Below, in pieces: positions 1-10,840 of a DNA stretch of 64,000 nucleotides. Origin of the DNA: Ramlibacter pinisoli (lineage in GTDB: Bacteria; Pseudomonadota; Gammaproteobacteria; Burkholderiales; Burkholderiaceae_C); assembly GCF_009758015.1 (NCBI RefSeq), contig NZ_WSEL01000003.1, positions 1 through 64,000 on the forward strand, written 5' to 3'. Numbering within the stretch: the first letter of the stretch is position 1; the number at the start of each line of letters is the position of its first letter. The notes under the pieces were generated by a model. It was not told the origin of the DNA and searched no databases. It saw only the letters and a list, made by a program, of their open reading frames with translations. Both the position numbers and the translations under genes were made by a program.

Positions 1-2050
1 TGGTCGTGATGCTGGCAGTGCCCGTGGACGCGTTGATGACCACCGCGCCACCGCCGCTGGCGTCACGATCGGCGTTGAGGTCCACGTTCAGTGCACCTGT
101 ACCGCCGGCCGCGATGGCCACGGAGCCGGTCGTGGCGTTCACCAGCACATCGCGATCGGCGCGCAGCGTCAGCGTCTTCGCGGCGGCGTTGGTGACGGTG
201 ATGTTCTGGTTGACCGTGAGGTCGGCGGCGGCTCCGGTGGCCGTCAGCGTCACATTGCCCCCAGTGCTGATGCCATTCGTGCCGTTGACCGTTCCAACGG
301 TCAGACTGCCGTTGTTGACGACATTGATGTCACCAGCGCCATGGGTGGCGGCGATGGTGGTGAACGAGTTGCCGGCGTTGGTCAGCGCGACCGTTCCGGC
401 GCCTGCCAGCAGCAGACCATTCGACGTGATGGCTGCCGTCTGCGTCACTGCGCCGCCGGCGTTGATCGCCATGCTGCCGGTGAGGGTGATACCGGCGTTG
501 ACGGCGATGTTATGGCCCGCCTGCATGTCCAGGCCGGCACCGTTGGTGGTCATCGCAATCGCGTTGCTCACCGTAATGTCGTTTGTCGCCTGCAGTTGGA
601 CAGTGGTCGCCGACGCGTTGATCGTCGCCGGATCGATAGTCTGCGTCGTGCCGAAATCAGTGAACTCGTCGACGTCGCCCAGTGCCGCCGGCCCGCCGGT
701 AGCCACGATGATGTTCGTCGGATCCAGCAGCCAGTTGCCGACCGTTCCTTGCGGCGCAGACGTGTCGACCGTGGTGGACTTGGCGATCACCAGGCCTTCC
801 TTGCCTGATGTCTCCACCCGGCCACCGTTGCCGCCCTGCGCGCCACCACGGGCACTGATTGCGCCCCCCACGGCCGTCGAGCCATCGGCCCAAACGACGA
901 CCGTGCCGCCGTTACCGCTGTTCACGGCATCGGCGCTGATCTGCGCGCCGGTCGCCATCTGTGTCGCGGATGCGTTCTGCTCCGGTCCCTTGCCCTGCCA
1001 GTTGCCCCCCACCAGCACCGTACCGCCCCCGGCATCGCCACTGGCGTCGACCTTCGCGCCCGCCATCAGGCCGACCTTGTCCCCCAGCACCTTGACCGTG
1101 CCGCCGGTCTCGCCTGTGTTGGCGCCCTTGGCTTCGAGCGTGCCCGAGACGCTCACCACGCCCTGCACCCCGCCGCTCAGCACGATGGTGCCGTTCTGGT
1201 TGGCGATGGTGTTCGCGCGGATCACCCCGCTCTGGTTGATGACTGTCGGGAGCGTGTCCGACAGGCTGCTGGCCAGCACCGCCACCTTGCCGCCGTCGGC
1301 GGTGATGGCGCCGCTGTTGGTGATGGCGGCATTCACCGCACCCGCATCCACCGAGAAGTTCACCAGCCCCGCGCCGGCCGGATCGACCGTCACGCGCGAG
1401 CCGGCCAGCAGGCCGACCGAGCCGCGGGCGGCGTCGATGGTGCCGCTGTTGTTCACCGTGGGGCCCGCCAACACCACGTAGCGCCCGGCCAGGCTGCCCT
1501 GGTTGGTCACCGTGCCCAGGCCGCCGCCGCTGAACTGGTAGCGCCCGGCCAGGAAGTCCGTGTTGCTCAGGTTCAGCGTGGAGGCCACCAGCCCGCCGAC
1601 GTTGACCTCCGCCCCCGGTGCGAACAGCACGCCCGCCGGGTTCACCAGGAACACCTGGCCGTTGGCCTGCAGCGCGCCGGCGATCGTCGAGGCGCCGCCC
1701 GACACGCGGTTGAGCGCCACCGACGCCGCATCCGGCTGCGCGAAGCGCACCAGCTCACCGGTGCCGATGTTGAAGGTGCGCCAGTCCAGGACCGCCTTGG
1801 CCGTGCCCTGGTTCACCAGCATGGTGTTGGCCGTGGAGGTGTCGATGTTGACCTGCCCCGCCGAAATCTTGACGGTGGAGGCATCAGGCAGCGCGCGCGC
1901 CAGCGGCGTGAAGGTGGACACCAGCGTGGCCAGCAGCACGGAGAAGAGACGGCCGGTGCGCAGGCGGTAGGTGGCTTTCAGCTTGCGCGAGATCTGCACG
2001 ACGACGGTGCGGATCTGCAGGCGGTGCGAGGCGGGACGGGTGCTGTTCAT
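1..2050 (-). CDS. TpsA-type filamentous haemagglutinin-like exoprotein, N-terminal part (partial)
   Basis: Secreted partner of a two-partner (type Vb) secretion system. The frame is open from the start codon at 2050 to the window edge, so only the first 683 residues are visible. The N-terminus is a long basic leader (about 53 residues, ending in a hydrophobic stretch and a TPLARA-like cleavage site). The haemagglutination-activity (TPS) domain follows, with the DWRTFNIGTGE and VFLNPAGVLFAPG motifs that mark the TpsB-recognised beta-helix. After that come glycine/asparagine/threonine-rich repeats typical of a right-handed beta-helix stalk. The start lies 27 bp after the TpsB gene, so the pair is probably one transcript. 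The leader is extended but does not show the classic ESPR consensus. Whether it is an adhesin, a contact-dependent toxin or something else depends on the missing C-terminus. Family assignment is firm; function is open. Confidence 0.85.
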   Translation of the reverse strand, partial: MNSTRPASHRLQIRTVVVQISRKLKATYRLRTGRLFSVLLATLVSTFTPLARALPDASTVKISAGQVNIDTSTANTMLVNQGTAKAVLDWRTFNIGTGELVRFAQPDAASVALNRVSGGASTIAGALQANGQVFLVNPAGVLFAPGAEVNVGGLVASTLNLSNTDFLAGRYQFSGGGLGTVTNQGSLAGRYVVLAGPTVNNSGTIDAARGSVGLLAGSRVTVDPAGAGLVNFSVDAGAVNAAITNSGAITADGGKVAVLASSLSDTLPTVINQSGVIRANTIANQNGTIVLSGGVQGVVSVSGTLEAKGANTGETGGTVKVLGDKVGLMAGAKVDASGDAGGGTVLVGGNWQGKGPEQNASATQMATGAQISADAVNSGNGGTVVVWADGSTAVGGAISARGGAQGGNGGRVETSGKEGLVIAKSTTVDTSAPQGTVGNWLLDPTNIIVATGGPAALGDVDEFTDFGTTQTIDPATINASATTVQLQATNDITVSNAIAMTTNGAGLDMQAGHNIAVNAGITLTGSMAINAGGAVTQTAAITSNGLLLAGAGTVALTNAGNSFTTIAATHGAGDINVVNNGSLTVGTVNGTNGISTGGNVTLTATGAAADLTVNQNITVTNAAAKTLTLRADRDVLVNATTGSVAIAAGGTGALNVDLNADRDASGGGAVVINASTGTASITT

Positions 2051-2077
2051 GATCTTCCTTCGGGTACTGCTACAGGC

Positions 2078-3787
2078 TTACAGCCACTTCTGAACGGTCA
2101 GCCACACGCGCGGCTTGTGGTCCGGATCGCTGGCGGGACGGTCGCTGGTGGTGCGCCAGGCGAGTTGCAGCGTGGCCAGGTAGTCACCCCAGGTGCCTGC
2201 CGTCAGGCCGAAGCCCGCCGAGCCCAGGGCTTGCGACTCGGGCGCGGGGAACGGCGCCCCGTCCTGGTGGAAGCGCACCCAGCCCCAGTCGTAGAACACA
2301 CTCCCGCCCAGCGGCACGCCGCCGACGGCGGCGAACTGGTGGCGGTACTCCAGGTTCAGCACGGCGCCGGTGTCGCCCACGGCCTCGCCCACGGGATAGC
2401 CGCGCACGCCGGTCGGGCCACCCAGGCCGATCTGCTCGGCCGAGGTCAGGTTGCGCGAGGCAAGTTGCGCCAGCAGGTTCACCTGGACGCGGTCGCTCGC
2501 GCGCAGGAAGGTCGCGCGCTGGAACTCCAGGTTCAGCTTGCTGAAGGAGCCCGCGGTGTTCAGCCCGAGAGCGGCGCTCGCGTCCAGCGCCTGCGACACC
2601 GGGTCGAGCTTCAGCCGCCCATGGGTGAGGCTGAGCGCATAGCTGCTGAACGAGCTGCCGCCCAGTCCATCGACGAAGTTGCCCAGCGCGCTCAGGCGCA
2701 CCGAATCCACTCGGCGCTCCGCCGTGCTGGCCGGCGTGGTGGTGCGGTCGGTGAGGTCCTTGCGCTCCAGCGCCACGCTGCCGAACAGGTTGTAGGCACG
2801 CGAGCGGATGAAGGGCTGCGTGGCCGAGAGGTTGAACACCTCGGCCTGGCCGAAGGCGCCGAGCGCCGCGAACTGCTTGCCCAGCGCGTACTCCGTGCGC
2901 GCGACCAGCACGCCCAGGCGCGTCGCGTACCGGTCCAGCGTGCTGCTGTAGCCCAGGCGGTAGAGGTTGTTGTCCGAACGGTCGGCCAGTTGCAGGCGCC
3001 CGGACAGCACGTCACCGCGGCCGGCCAGGTTCTGTGCCTCGAGGTCCACGTAGGCCCGGTATTCGCCGGCGGAGCGCACCCCGTAGTTGTCGGCACCCAG
3101 CAGGGCGGCAAAGCGCTTGTCGCTGGGCTTGGCCACCACGACGACGTCGGCCTCGCCGGCATTGGCGCCCGGTTGCACGTCGGCCACCGCCTCGTAGCCG
3201 GCCAGGTCGCGCAGCAGCAGCACCGGCTTTTCCAGCAGCTGCTCGGTGATGGGTGTGCCTGCAGGCAGCGCCTGGCGCACGATGCTGTCGGCCAGGGTCG
3301 GCGACAGGCCGCTGCCCTCGAGGCGCACGGTGGCCTTGCCCACCCGCGCTTCGAGCACCTGGATGGTCACCGTGCCGCCGGTCGCGGAGAACTGCTGCTG
3401 CGGCAGGTAGGCCTCGGTCAGGATGTAGCCGCGCTCGCGATACAGCTGGCGCACGGCGGCCGCCGCCTGCAGCAGGCCGGCCATGTCGATGGACTTGCCC
3501 ACGTAGGGTTGCAGCACCCCCTGGATGTCGGCCTCGGCGATCAGCGTGTTGCCCTGCACCCGGAAGGCCGCGGGCGTCAGTTGGACCGAGCGATCGAAGG
3601 TGGCTGCCGGAGGTGGCACCGGCACCACCACGGCGGGCGGACCGCCCGGCTCCGGCAGCGTCGGGATTTGCCGTGGTGTCTCGAGGATGGTTCCCGCGTC
3701 GGGTCGGGTGCTCAACTGCGCGAATGCGGGCGAAACAAGGAGTCCCATGGCGGCCATTGCGGCCACCCGCGTCGTTCTTCTCTGCAC
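2078..3787 (-). CDS. TpsB/ShlB/FhaC-family outer-membrane transporter
   Basis: Omp85-superfamily pore that recognises the TPS domain of its partner and exports it across the outer membrane. 569 residues, the usual size for ShlB/FhaC/HecB. A signal peptide ends at about residue 23 (SPAFA). A proline-rich linker follows, then a POTRA_2-type domain (about 70-145, including LYRERGYILTEAYLP), a second POTRA-like segment, and a C-terminal 16-strand barrel region. The barrel contains the conserved GPTGVRGYP motif of the L6 loop (VRGY tetrad). The start is GTG at 3787, chosen because GGAG lies about 8 nt upstream and the signal peptide begins there. It is transcribed just before the TpsA gene. Substrate specificity cannot be read from sequence, but the adjacency makes the neighbouring TpsA the obvious cargo. 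Confidence 0.9.
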   Translation of the reverse strand: MQRRTTRVAAMAAMGLLVSPAFAQLSTRPDAGTILETPRQIPTLPEPGGPPAVVVPVPPPAATFDRSVQLTPAAFRVQGNTLIAEADIQGVLQPYVGKSIDMAGLLQAAAAVRQLYRERGYILTEAYLPQQQFSATGGTVTIQVLEARVGKATVRLEGSGLSPTLADSIVRQALPAGTPITEQLLEKPVLLLRDLAGYEAVADVQPGANAGEADVVVVAKPSDKRFAALLGADNYGVRSAGEYRAYVDLEAQNLAGRGDVLSGRLQLADRSDNNLYRLGYSSTLDRYATRLGVLVARTEYALGKQFAALGAFGQAEVFNLSATQPFIRSRAYNLFGSVALERKDLTDRTTTPASTAERRVDSVRLSALGNFVDGLGGSSFSSYALSLTHGRLKLDPVSQALDASAALGLNTAGSFSKLNLEFQRATFLRASDRVQVNLLAQLASRNLTSAEQIGLGGPTGVRGYPVGEAVGDTGAVLNLEYRHQFAAVGGVPLGGSVFYDWGWVRFHQDGAPFPAPESQALGSAGFGLTAGTWGDYLATLQLAWRTTSDRPASDPDHKPRVWLTVQKWL

Positions 3788-3830
3788 TGCTGCTCCGTCT
3801 TTTTTAGATTGCGCGCGGACTCTTACAGTC

Positions 3831-3846
3831 GGACACAGATGTGTCC
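3831..3846. promoter_or_regulatory. Inverted repeat in the divergent tpsB / URC1 intergenic region (candidate operator)
   Basis: GGACACA-GA-TGTGTCC: perfect 7-nt arms around a 2-nt centre, in a relatively AT-rich 213-bp intergenic region. It lies 44 nt upstream of the GTG of the TpsB gene and 155 nt upstream of the URC1-like gene. Shape and place suit a dimeric repressor or activator site; the regulator is unknown and none is encoded next door. Confidence 0.4.
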
Positions 3847-3871
3847 ATCCCTCGTATGGGGTATGTTACTT

Positions 3872-3900
3872 TTGACTGACAGAAATCCGAGGGATAACCC
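3872..3900 (+). promoter_or_regulatory. Possible sigma-70 promoter for the pyrimidine (URC) operon
   Basis: TTGACT at 3872-3877 and TAACCC at 3895-3900 with a 17-nt spacer, pointing towards the URC1-like gene. The -35 is good but the -10 is weak. A TAGAGT at 3970-3975, nearer the start codon, is an alternative -10 without a visible -35. Confidence 0.3.
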
Positions 3901-3969
3901 GCAGAGGGTTACAAGGACCGGAACGCAACGTCGGCGTCCCGCGCCACCACCAACTGGCCTGCGCTTTGC

Positions 3970-3975
3970 TAGAGT
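3970..3975 (+). promoter_or_regulatory. TAGAGT -10-like element 25 nt before the URC1-like start
   Basis: The hexamer TAGAGT follows TTGC. The same TAGA(G/A/C)T form occurs upstream of several other genes in this window (22001, 40064, 51944, 58526, and 16805 on the minus strand). No convincing -35 is present here, so this is weak on its own. Confidence 0.3.
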
Positions 3976-4000
3976 GGCCTTTTGGTCCCAGCGAGACACG

Positions 4001-5265
<1,265 letters not shown>

Positions 5266-5269
<4 letters not shown>

Positions 5270-6534
5270 CGGCCGGCACCGACTTCGTGCGGGAGCGCTC
5301 GCAGGGCGAACTCGCAGCCGCCGCCCTGCGCTCCACGGTCGCGGTACGCGAGCGCTGCGGCCAGCTGCTCGACCGCGCCCGCATCGGCCATTCGGCCTGG
5401 TTTACCCTCGACGAAGGCCGCCTGCGCGACGCCGCCGCCGAGGTGGCCACTGCCACGCGCCGGCGCTACCCCAAGCTGCACATCCCGTTCCACAGCCGCT
5501 GGCGCCACTTCGAGGCCGGCGGCACCGACCGCAAGGCCGAGCTCGAGAAGCTGCTGGGCGACGCCCCGATGTCCGTGCGCGCTCGCGCCATGGTCGACCT
5601 GACGGTGACCAGCGTGCTGCTCGACGCCGGTGCCGGCGCCCACTGGAAGTACATCGAGTCGGCCACCGGCCAGACCTTCACCCGCTCCGAAGGGCTGGGC
5701 GTGGCCAGCTTCCATGCCTTCACCGCCGGCCTGTTCTCCAGCGACAAGCTGCGGCCGCTGCAGGCCGATGCCGAAGGGCTGCGCGCGGTCGACACGGACC
5801 TGCTGGCCGAGGCGTTCCAGGTGTCGGAAAACAATCAGCTGGTGGGACTGGAAGGCCGCGCCGTGCTGCTGCGCCGGCTCGGCGAGGTGATGGCCGAGCA
5901 GCCCGAGGTGTTCGGCGACGAGGCGCGGCCGGCCGGCCTGTTCGACCTGCTGGTGGCCGGCGAGGGCGGCATCGCGCACACCGCCGACGTCGACGTCCAC
6001 GACATCCTGTCGCAGCTGCTGGTGTCACTGTCCCCCATCTGGCCCCTGGGCCACAGCATCGGCGGCATCCCCCTGGGCGACGTCTGGCGCCACGACGCCG
6101 TGCGCGGCGAGGGCGCCTCCGACGGCTGGGTGCCGTTCCACAAGCTGTCGCAGTGGCTCACGTACTCGCTGCTCGAGCCCTTCCACTGGGCCGGCTGCCG
6201 GCTGAGCGGCATCGAGCGCCTGACCGGCCTGCCCGAGTACCGCAACGGCGGCCTGCTGCTGGACACTGGCGTGCTGCAGCTCCGCGAGCCCGAGGCGGCG
6301 CGGCAGGTCTGGCATCCGGGCGACGAGATCATCGTGGAATGGCGCGCCCTGACGGTGGCGCTGCTGGACGAACTGGCGCACGGCGTCCGGCGCGAGCTGT
6401 CGCTGTCCGACGACAAGCTGCCGCTGGCCTGCGTGCTGGAAGGCGGCACCTGGGCCGCCGGCCGCGAACTCGCGCAGCGCGCCCGCAACGGCCTGCCGCC
6501 GTTGCAGGTGCACAGCGACGGGACTGTTTTCTAG
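5266..6534 (+). CDS. URC4/urg3 family protein (DUF1688)
   Basis: 422 residues with the family hallmarks: FHSRWRHFEAGG near residue 78, LLDAGAGAHWKY, TRSEGLGVASFHAF, NNQLVGLEGRA, and the very conserved VPFHKLSQWLTYSLLEP followed by TGLPEYRNGGLLLDTGV. URC4 is one of the gene products required for uracil use in the URC pathway of yeasts; its exact reaction is not settled as far as I know. The start is GTG 5266, overlapping the URC1-like stop by 4 nt, which fixes it. No signal peptide or membrane segments, so cytoplasmic. Placement between a URC1-like gene and upp reproduces the URC1-URC4-URC6 gene set in bacterial operon form. Confidence 0.88.
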
Positions 6535-6571
6535 TCCGCATCGAAGGGAGTCCGCATTCCCGCAGCCTCGC

Positions 6572-6577
6572 TATAGT
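6572..6577 (+). promoter_or_regulatory. TATAGT -10-like element before upp
   Basis: TATAGT (5 of 6 matches to the sigma-70 -10) 30 nt before the upp start, in the 72-nt gap after the URC4-type gene. No clear -35. It may give upp some expression independent of the upstream genes. Confidence 0.3.
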
Positions 6578-6606
6578 CAGCCCGTCCCCTGCTCACCCAC
6601 AGCACC

Positions 6607-7236
<630 letters not shown>

Positions 7237-7240
7237 GTCC

Positions 7241-8419
7241 ATGCGCCCCACCCTCCGGCGGCTCGTGGCCGCCGTTTTTGTGTCCGGCGCGGCACTCGCG
7301 CAGGCGGCGCCCTTCACGCCCGCCTCCGATGAGGAAGTGGTCGAGAAGCTGCCGCTGGCCACCGACGCGGCCGCCAAGCGCGTCGAGGGACTGCGCCGGC
7401 AGCTGGCCGCGCGCCCGGGCGACGCCGCCCTGCGCATCGAGGTGGCGCGCCGCTACTTCGAGCTGGCGATGGCCCAGGGCGATCCGCGCCTGGTGGGCTA
7501 TGCCAGTGCCGCCATCGCGCCGCTGGCGGGCGCCGGTCCGTCCGATCCGGCCTACTGGCTGGTGCGCGGCCAGCTCGAGCAATACAGCCACCAGTTCACC
7601 CCGGCACTCGACAGCCTGGCCCAGGCGGCCAGGCTCGCACCCGACCTGCCCGATGCGCCGGCCTGGCGCGCCGCCATCTTCATGGTGCAGGCGCGCTACC
7701 CCGAGGCGGCGGCCGAATGCGAGCGCCTGGCGCCCATCGCCGATCCGCTGTTCGCCACCGGCTGCAGCGCCTACGTCCAAGCGGCCACCGGTGGCCTGCG
7801 ACCGGCCTACGAGCGGCTCGCGGCGGCGGTGGCCGCAGCGCCGCAGGCCTCGCCCGAGCTGCTGGTCTGGGAGCACACGCGGCTGGCCGAGATGGCGCAG
7901 CGCCTGGGCGACACGGCGGCGGCCGAACACCACTACAAGGCCGCCCTGGCGCAAGGCGTCACCGACCAGTTCCTGCTCGGCGCCTACGCCGACTTCCTGC
8001 TCGATGCCCGCCGGCCGGCCGAGGTGCTGAAGCTGCTGGCCGGCTGGGAGCGGTCCGACGTCCTGCTGCTGCGGCTGGCCCTGGCCGGCAAGGCCACCGG
8101 CGCCCGCCAGGCGGCCGACTGGGCCGACCAGCTGCGCGACCGCTTCGCCGCCGCCGCGCTGCGCGGCGACCGGCTGCACGAGCAGGAGGCCGCCCGCTTC
8201 GCGCTCGACGTCGAGGGCCAGCCAGCCCGGGCGCTGCAGCTGGCCGGCAGCAACTACCAGGTGCAGAAGGAACCGCGCGATGCCTGGATCCTGCTGCGCG
8301 CGGCCCTGGCCGCCCGGCAACCGCAGGCCGCCCGGCCGGCTCTCGACTGGCTGGCCGCCAGCCGCTACGAAGACCCGGCGCTGCAGGCGCTGGCGACGCA
8401 GCTCGGGACCGTCCGATGA
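7241..8419 (+). CDS. Exported TPR-like helical-repeat protein
   Basis: 392 residues. The hydrophobic N-terminus (about residues 6-22, ending in AQA-A) looks like a cleavable signal peptide. The rest is alanine/leucine-rich helical-hairpin repeats of TPR character (for example LAEMAQRLGDTAAAEHHYKA). No catalytic motif. The start ATG 7241 is four nucleotides after the upp stop. The stop overlaps the next start by ATGA, so it is translationally coupled to the HupE-like gene. Together they suggest an envelope assembly or metal-handling pair; the link to pyrimidine metabolism is by position only. Confidence 0.7.
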   Translation: MRPTLRRLVAAVFVSGAALAQAAPFTPASDEEVVEKLPLATDAAAKRVEGLRRQLAARPGDAALRIEVARRYFELAMAQGDPRLVGYASAAIAPLAGAGPSDPAYWLVRGQLEQYSHQFTPALDSLAQAARLAPDLPDAPAWRAAIFMVQARYPEAAAECERLAPIADPLFATGCSAYVQAATGGLRPAYERLAAAVAAAPQASPELLVWEHTRLAEMAQRLGDTAAAEHHYKAALAQGVTDQFLLGAYADFLLDARRPAEVLKLLAGWERSDVLLLRLALAGKATGARQAADWADQLRDRFAAAALRGDRLHEQEAARFALDVEGQPARALQLAGSNYQVQKEPRDAWILLRAALAARQPQAARPALDWLAASRYEDPALQALATQLGTVR

Positions 8420-9546
8420 GCCGGGCACTGCAATGGCTCACCGTCACCCTCCTGCTGCTGGCCGGCAGCGCCTTCGCCCACAAGCCGAGCGACAGCTACC
8501 TCACGCTGCGGGCGTCGCCTGACGGCGCGACCATCGAGGTGCGCTGGGACATCGCCCTGCGCGATCTCGACTACGTGCTGGAGATCGACCGCGACGGCAA
8601 CGGCGAGATCACATGGGGCGAGGTGCGCCGGCGCGGCGCCGACATCCACCAGTACGCCCTGCAGCGGCTGGCGCTGGCCGCCGGCGGCCAGGCCTGCACC
8701 TGGGCCGAACCGGCGCCGCTGCGGCTCGACCGGCACAGCGACGGCACCTACGCCGTCCTGGGCCTGCAGGCGCGCTGCGCGCCCGACGCCGCTTCGCTGC
8801 GACTGCGGTACTCGGCCCTGTTCGACGTCGATCCCACGCACCGAGGACTGGTCCAGTGGCTCGCACCCGGGTCGACCGGCGCCCAGGCCCTGGTGTTCTC
8901 GGCCGAGTCGGCCGAGCAGCCGCTGGCGCTGCGCGGCCCGAGCGCGCTGGAAACCCTGCGCCAGTACATCCTCGAAGGCATCTGGCACATCTGGATCGGC
9001 TTCGACCACATCCTGTTCCTGCTGTCGCTGCTGCTGCCGGCCGTGCTGCTGCGCGCCGGCGGCCGCTGGATGCCGGTGGCGCGGCTGCCCGGCGCGCTGG
9101 GGGCGGTGGTCAAGGTGGTCACCGCGTTCACGCTCGCCCACTCCATCACGCTGAGCCTGGCCGTGCTGGGCTTCGCCAGCCTGCCGTCGCGCTTCGTCGA
9201 ATCGGTGATCGCCGCCTCGGTGGTGCTGGCGGCGCTGAACAACCTGCGCGGAACGGTCGAGAAGCGGCGCTGGGTGATGGCCTTCGTCTTCGGGCTCATC
9301 CACGGCTTCGGCTTCGCCTCCGCTCTGGCCGACCTGGGCCTGCCGCAGGGGGCGCTGGCGCTGGCGCTGGTGGGCTTCAACGTCGGCGTCGAACTCGGCC
9401 AGCTGGCCATCGTGGCGGCCTTCCTGCCGGTGGCGTTCTGGCTGCGCCGCACGGTGTTCTACCGGGTAGGCATCCTGCAGTTCGGCTCCATCCTGATCGC
9501 CATCCTGGCCAGCTGGTGGTTCCTGCAGCGGGCGTTCGACCTCTGA
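8416..9546 (+). CDS. HupE/UreJ-like membrane protein with periplasmic EF-hand-containing domain
   Basis: 376 residues: a signal peptide (to about residue 21, SAFAHKP), a soluble domain of about 160 residues, then a membrane domain with six or seven hydrophobic segments. The membrane domain carries the family motifs GIWHIWIGFDHILFLLSLL and FTLAHSITLS, and GLIHGFGFASAL further on. These conserved histidines and the aspartate are typical of HupE/UreJ nickel or cobalt permease-like proteins. The soluble domain holds a textbook EF-hand loop (DRDGNGEITWGE, 58-69) expected to bind calcium or another divalent cation. Start ATG 8416 overlaps the stop of the TPR gene. The transported ion cannot be named from sequence, and no hydrogenase or urease genes are nearby. 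Confidence 0.8.
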   Translation: MSRALQWLTVTLLLLAGSAFAHKPSDSYLTLRASPDGATIEVRWDIALRDLDYVLEIDRDGNGEITWGEVRRRGADIHQYALQRLALAAGGQACTWAEPAPLRLDRHSDGTYAVLGLQARCAPDAASLRLRYSALFDVDPTHRGLVQWLAPGSTGAQALVFSAESAEQPLALRGPSALETLRQYILEGIWHIWIGFDHILFLLSLLLPAVLLRAGGRWMPVARLPGALGAVVKVVTAFTLAHSITLSLAVLGFASLPSRFVESVIAASVVLAALNNLRGTVEKRRWVMAFVFGLIHGFGFASALADLGLPQGALALALVGFNVGVELGQLAIVAAFLPVAFWLRRTVFYRVGILQFGSILIAILASWWFLQRAFDL

Positions 9547-9572
9547 AGGCGGGAGCGGGAGCGGACAACCGC

Positions 9573-9668
9573 GCGCAGAAGGCGCAGAAGGCCATCCGAT
9601 GAGGTCTTCCTCGATGGCGCCTTCCGCATTTTTCTGCGCCACGTCTGCGCCTTCTGCGCCTTCTGCGC
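9573..9668. repeat. 20-bp perfect inverted repeat with 9-mer iterations
   Basis: Arms at 9573-9592 (GCGCAGAAGGCGCAGAAGGC) and 9649-9668 are exact reverse complements, separated by a 56-nt loop. The right arm is part of about three tandem TTCTGCGCC units extending to 9676. It could fold into a long hairpin after the HupE-like gene, but there is no T-tract, so an intrinsic terminator is not evident. Confidence 0.6.
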
Positions 9669-9769
9669 CTTCTGCGTCGGGGTGTCCGTCCCCGGGTTCC
9701 CGCCCTTGACGTCGCGGCCTCGCTGGCACGACCCTTGCACGACCCGCACGTCCAACAACGAGGAGCCCC

Positions 9770-10768
9770 ATGACCCGCCAAGCCATCTCCCGCCGCACCG
9801 CCGCCGCCGTCCTGGCCGCCACCGCTCTCGCCCCTGGCCTCGCGCTGGCGCAGGCCAAGATCAAGGTCGCCGCCGTCTACACCGTGCCGTTCGAGCAGCA
9901 GTGGGTGAGCCGCATCCACAAGGCGCTGAAGGCGGCCGAGGCGCGCGGCGAGATCGAATACAAGGCCAGCGAGAACGTCGCCAACGCCGACTACGAACGC
10001 GTGATGCGCGAGTACGCCACCGGCGGCGTGCAGCTGGTGGTGGGCGAGTCGTTCGCGGTGGAAGCGGCGGCACGCAAGGTCGCGAAGGACTTTCCCAAGG
10101 TGTCGTTCCTGATGGGTTCGTCGGGCAAGCCGCAGGCGCCCAACTTCAGCGTCTTCGACAACTACATCCAGGAGCCGGCCTACCTGACCGGCATGATCGC
10201 CGGCGGCGTGACCAAGACCAACAAGATCGGCATGGTGGGCGGCTTCCCCATCCCCGAGGTCAACCGCCTGATGCACGCCTTCATGGCCGGTGCCAAGGAA
10301 GTGAATCCGAAGGTGGAATTCACCGTCACCTTCATCAACAGCTGGTTCGACCCGCCCAAGGCCAAGGAAGCGGCCTTCGCCATGGTCGACAAGGGCGCCG
10401 ACGTGCTGTACGCCGAGCGCTTCGGCGTGTCCGACGCCGCCAAGGAGAAGGGCAAGCTGGCCATCGGCAACGTGATCAACACCCAGGACAAGTACCCCGA
10501 CACGGTGGTGGCCTCGGCGCTGTGGAACATGGAGCCCACCATCGACCTGGCGCTCAAGAACGTCAAGGACGGCAAGTTCAAGGCCGAGGACTACGGTCCC
10601 TACTCGACGATGAAGCACAAGGGCTCCGAACTCGCGCCCCTGGGCACATTCGAGAAGAAGGTGCCGACCGAGGTCATGGCCAAGGTGCTGGCCAAGCAGA
10701 AGGACATCCTGGCCGGCAAGTTCCTCGTCAAGGTCGACGACAGCCAGCCGAAGTCGACGGCGAAGTAA
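9770..10768 (+). CDS. BMP/PnrA-family substrate-binding protein of a nucleobase/nucleoside ABC importer
   Basis: 332 residues. N-terminal signal sequence with an SRRTAAAVLAA core, cleaved near ALAQA. The mature part is a periplasmic binding protein of the basic-membrane-protein (PnrA/Med) family. This is shown by VAAVYTVPFEQQWVSRIHKA, an early strand with Y/E ligand positions, and the hinge region PNFSVFDNYIQEPAYLTGMI. The family binds purine nucleosides or related bases. With the downstream ATPase, two permeases and cytosine deaminase, cytosine or another nucleobase is the likely ligand; this is inference from context. It is separated from the ATPase gene by about 120 nt of repeat sequence, so the two may be joined only by read-through. 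Confidence 0.88.
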   Translation: MTRQAISRRTAAAVLAATALAPGLALAQAKIKVAAVYTVPFEQQWVSRIHKALKAAEARGEIEYKASENVANADYERVMREYATGGVQLVVGESFAVEAAARKVAKDFPKVSFLMGSSGKPQAPNFSVFDNYIQEPAYLTGMIAGGVTKTNKIGMVGGFPIPEVNRLMHAFMAGAKEVNPKVEFTVTFINSWFDPPKAKEAAFAMVDKGADVLYAERFGVSDAAKEKGKLAIGNVINTQDKYPDTVVASALWNMEPTIDLALKNVKDGKFKAEDYGPYSTMKHKGSELAPLGTFEKKVPTEVMAKVLAKQKDILAGKFLVKVDDSQPKSTAK

Positions 10769-10840
10769 TGCCGCTTCCCCGCTCCCTCGCGCGCCGGGGG
10801 AGGTCGTCTTCCTTCCTCGCGAGACTTGGGAGGTGCTCGT

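Noticed and set aside
6..1481. Long plus-strand open frame over the start of the window
   Set aside because: Shadow of the TpsA beta-helix gene; composition is low-complexity Ala/Pro/Val/Ser and has no recognisable family.
2024..4000. N-terminal extension of the URC1-like frame
   Set aside because: It is antisense to the TpsB gene and has no domain features; conserved URC1 sequence starts after ATG 4001.
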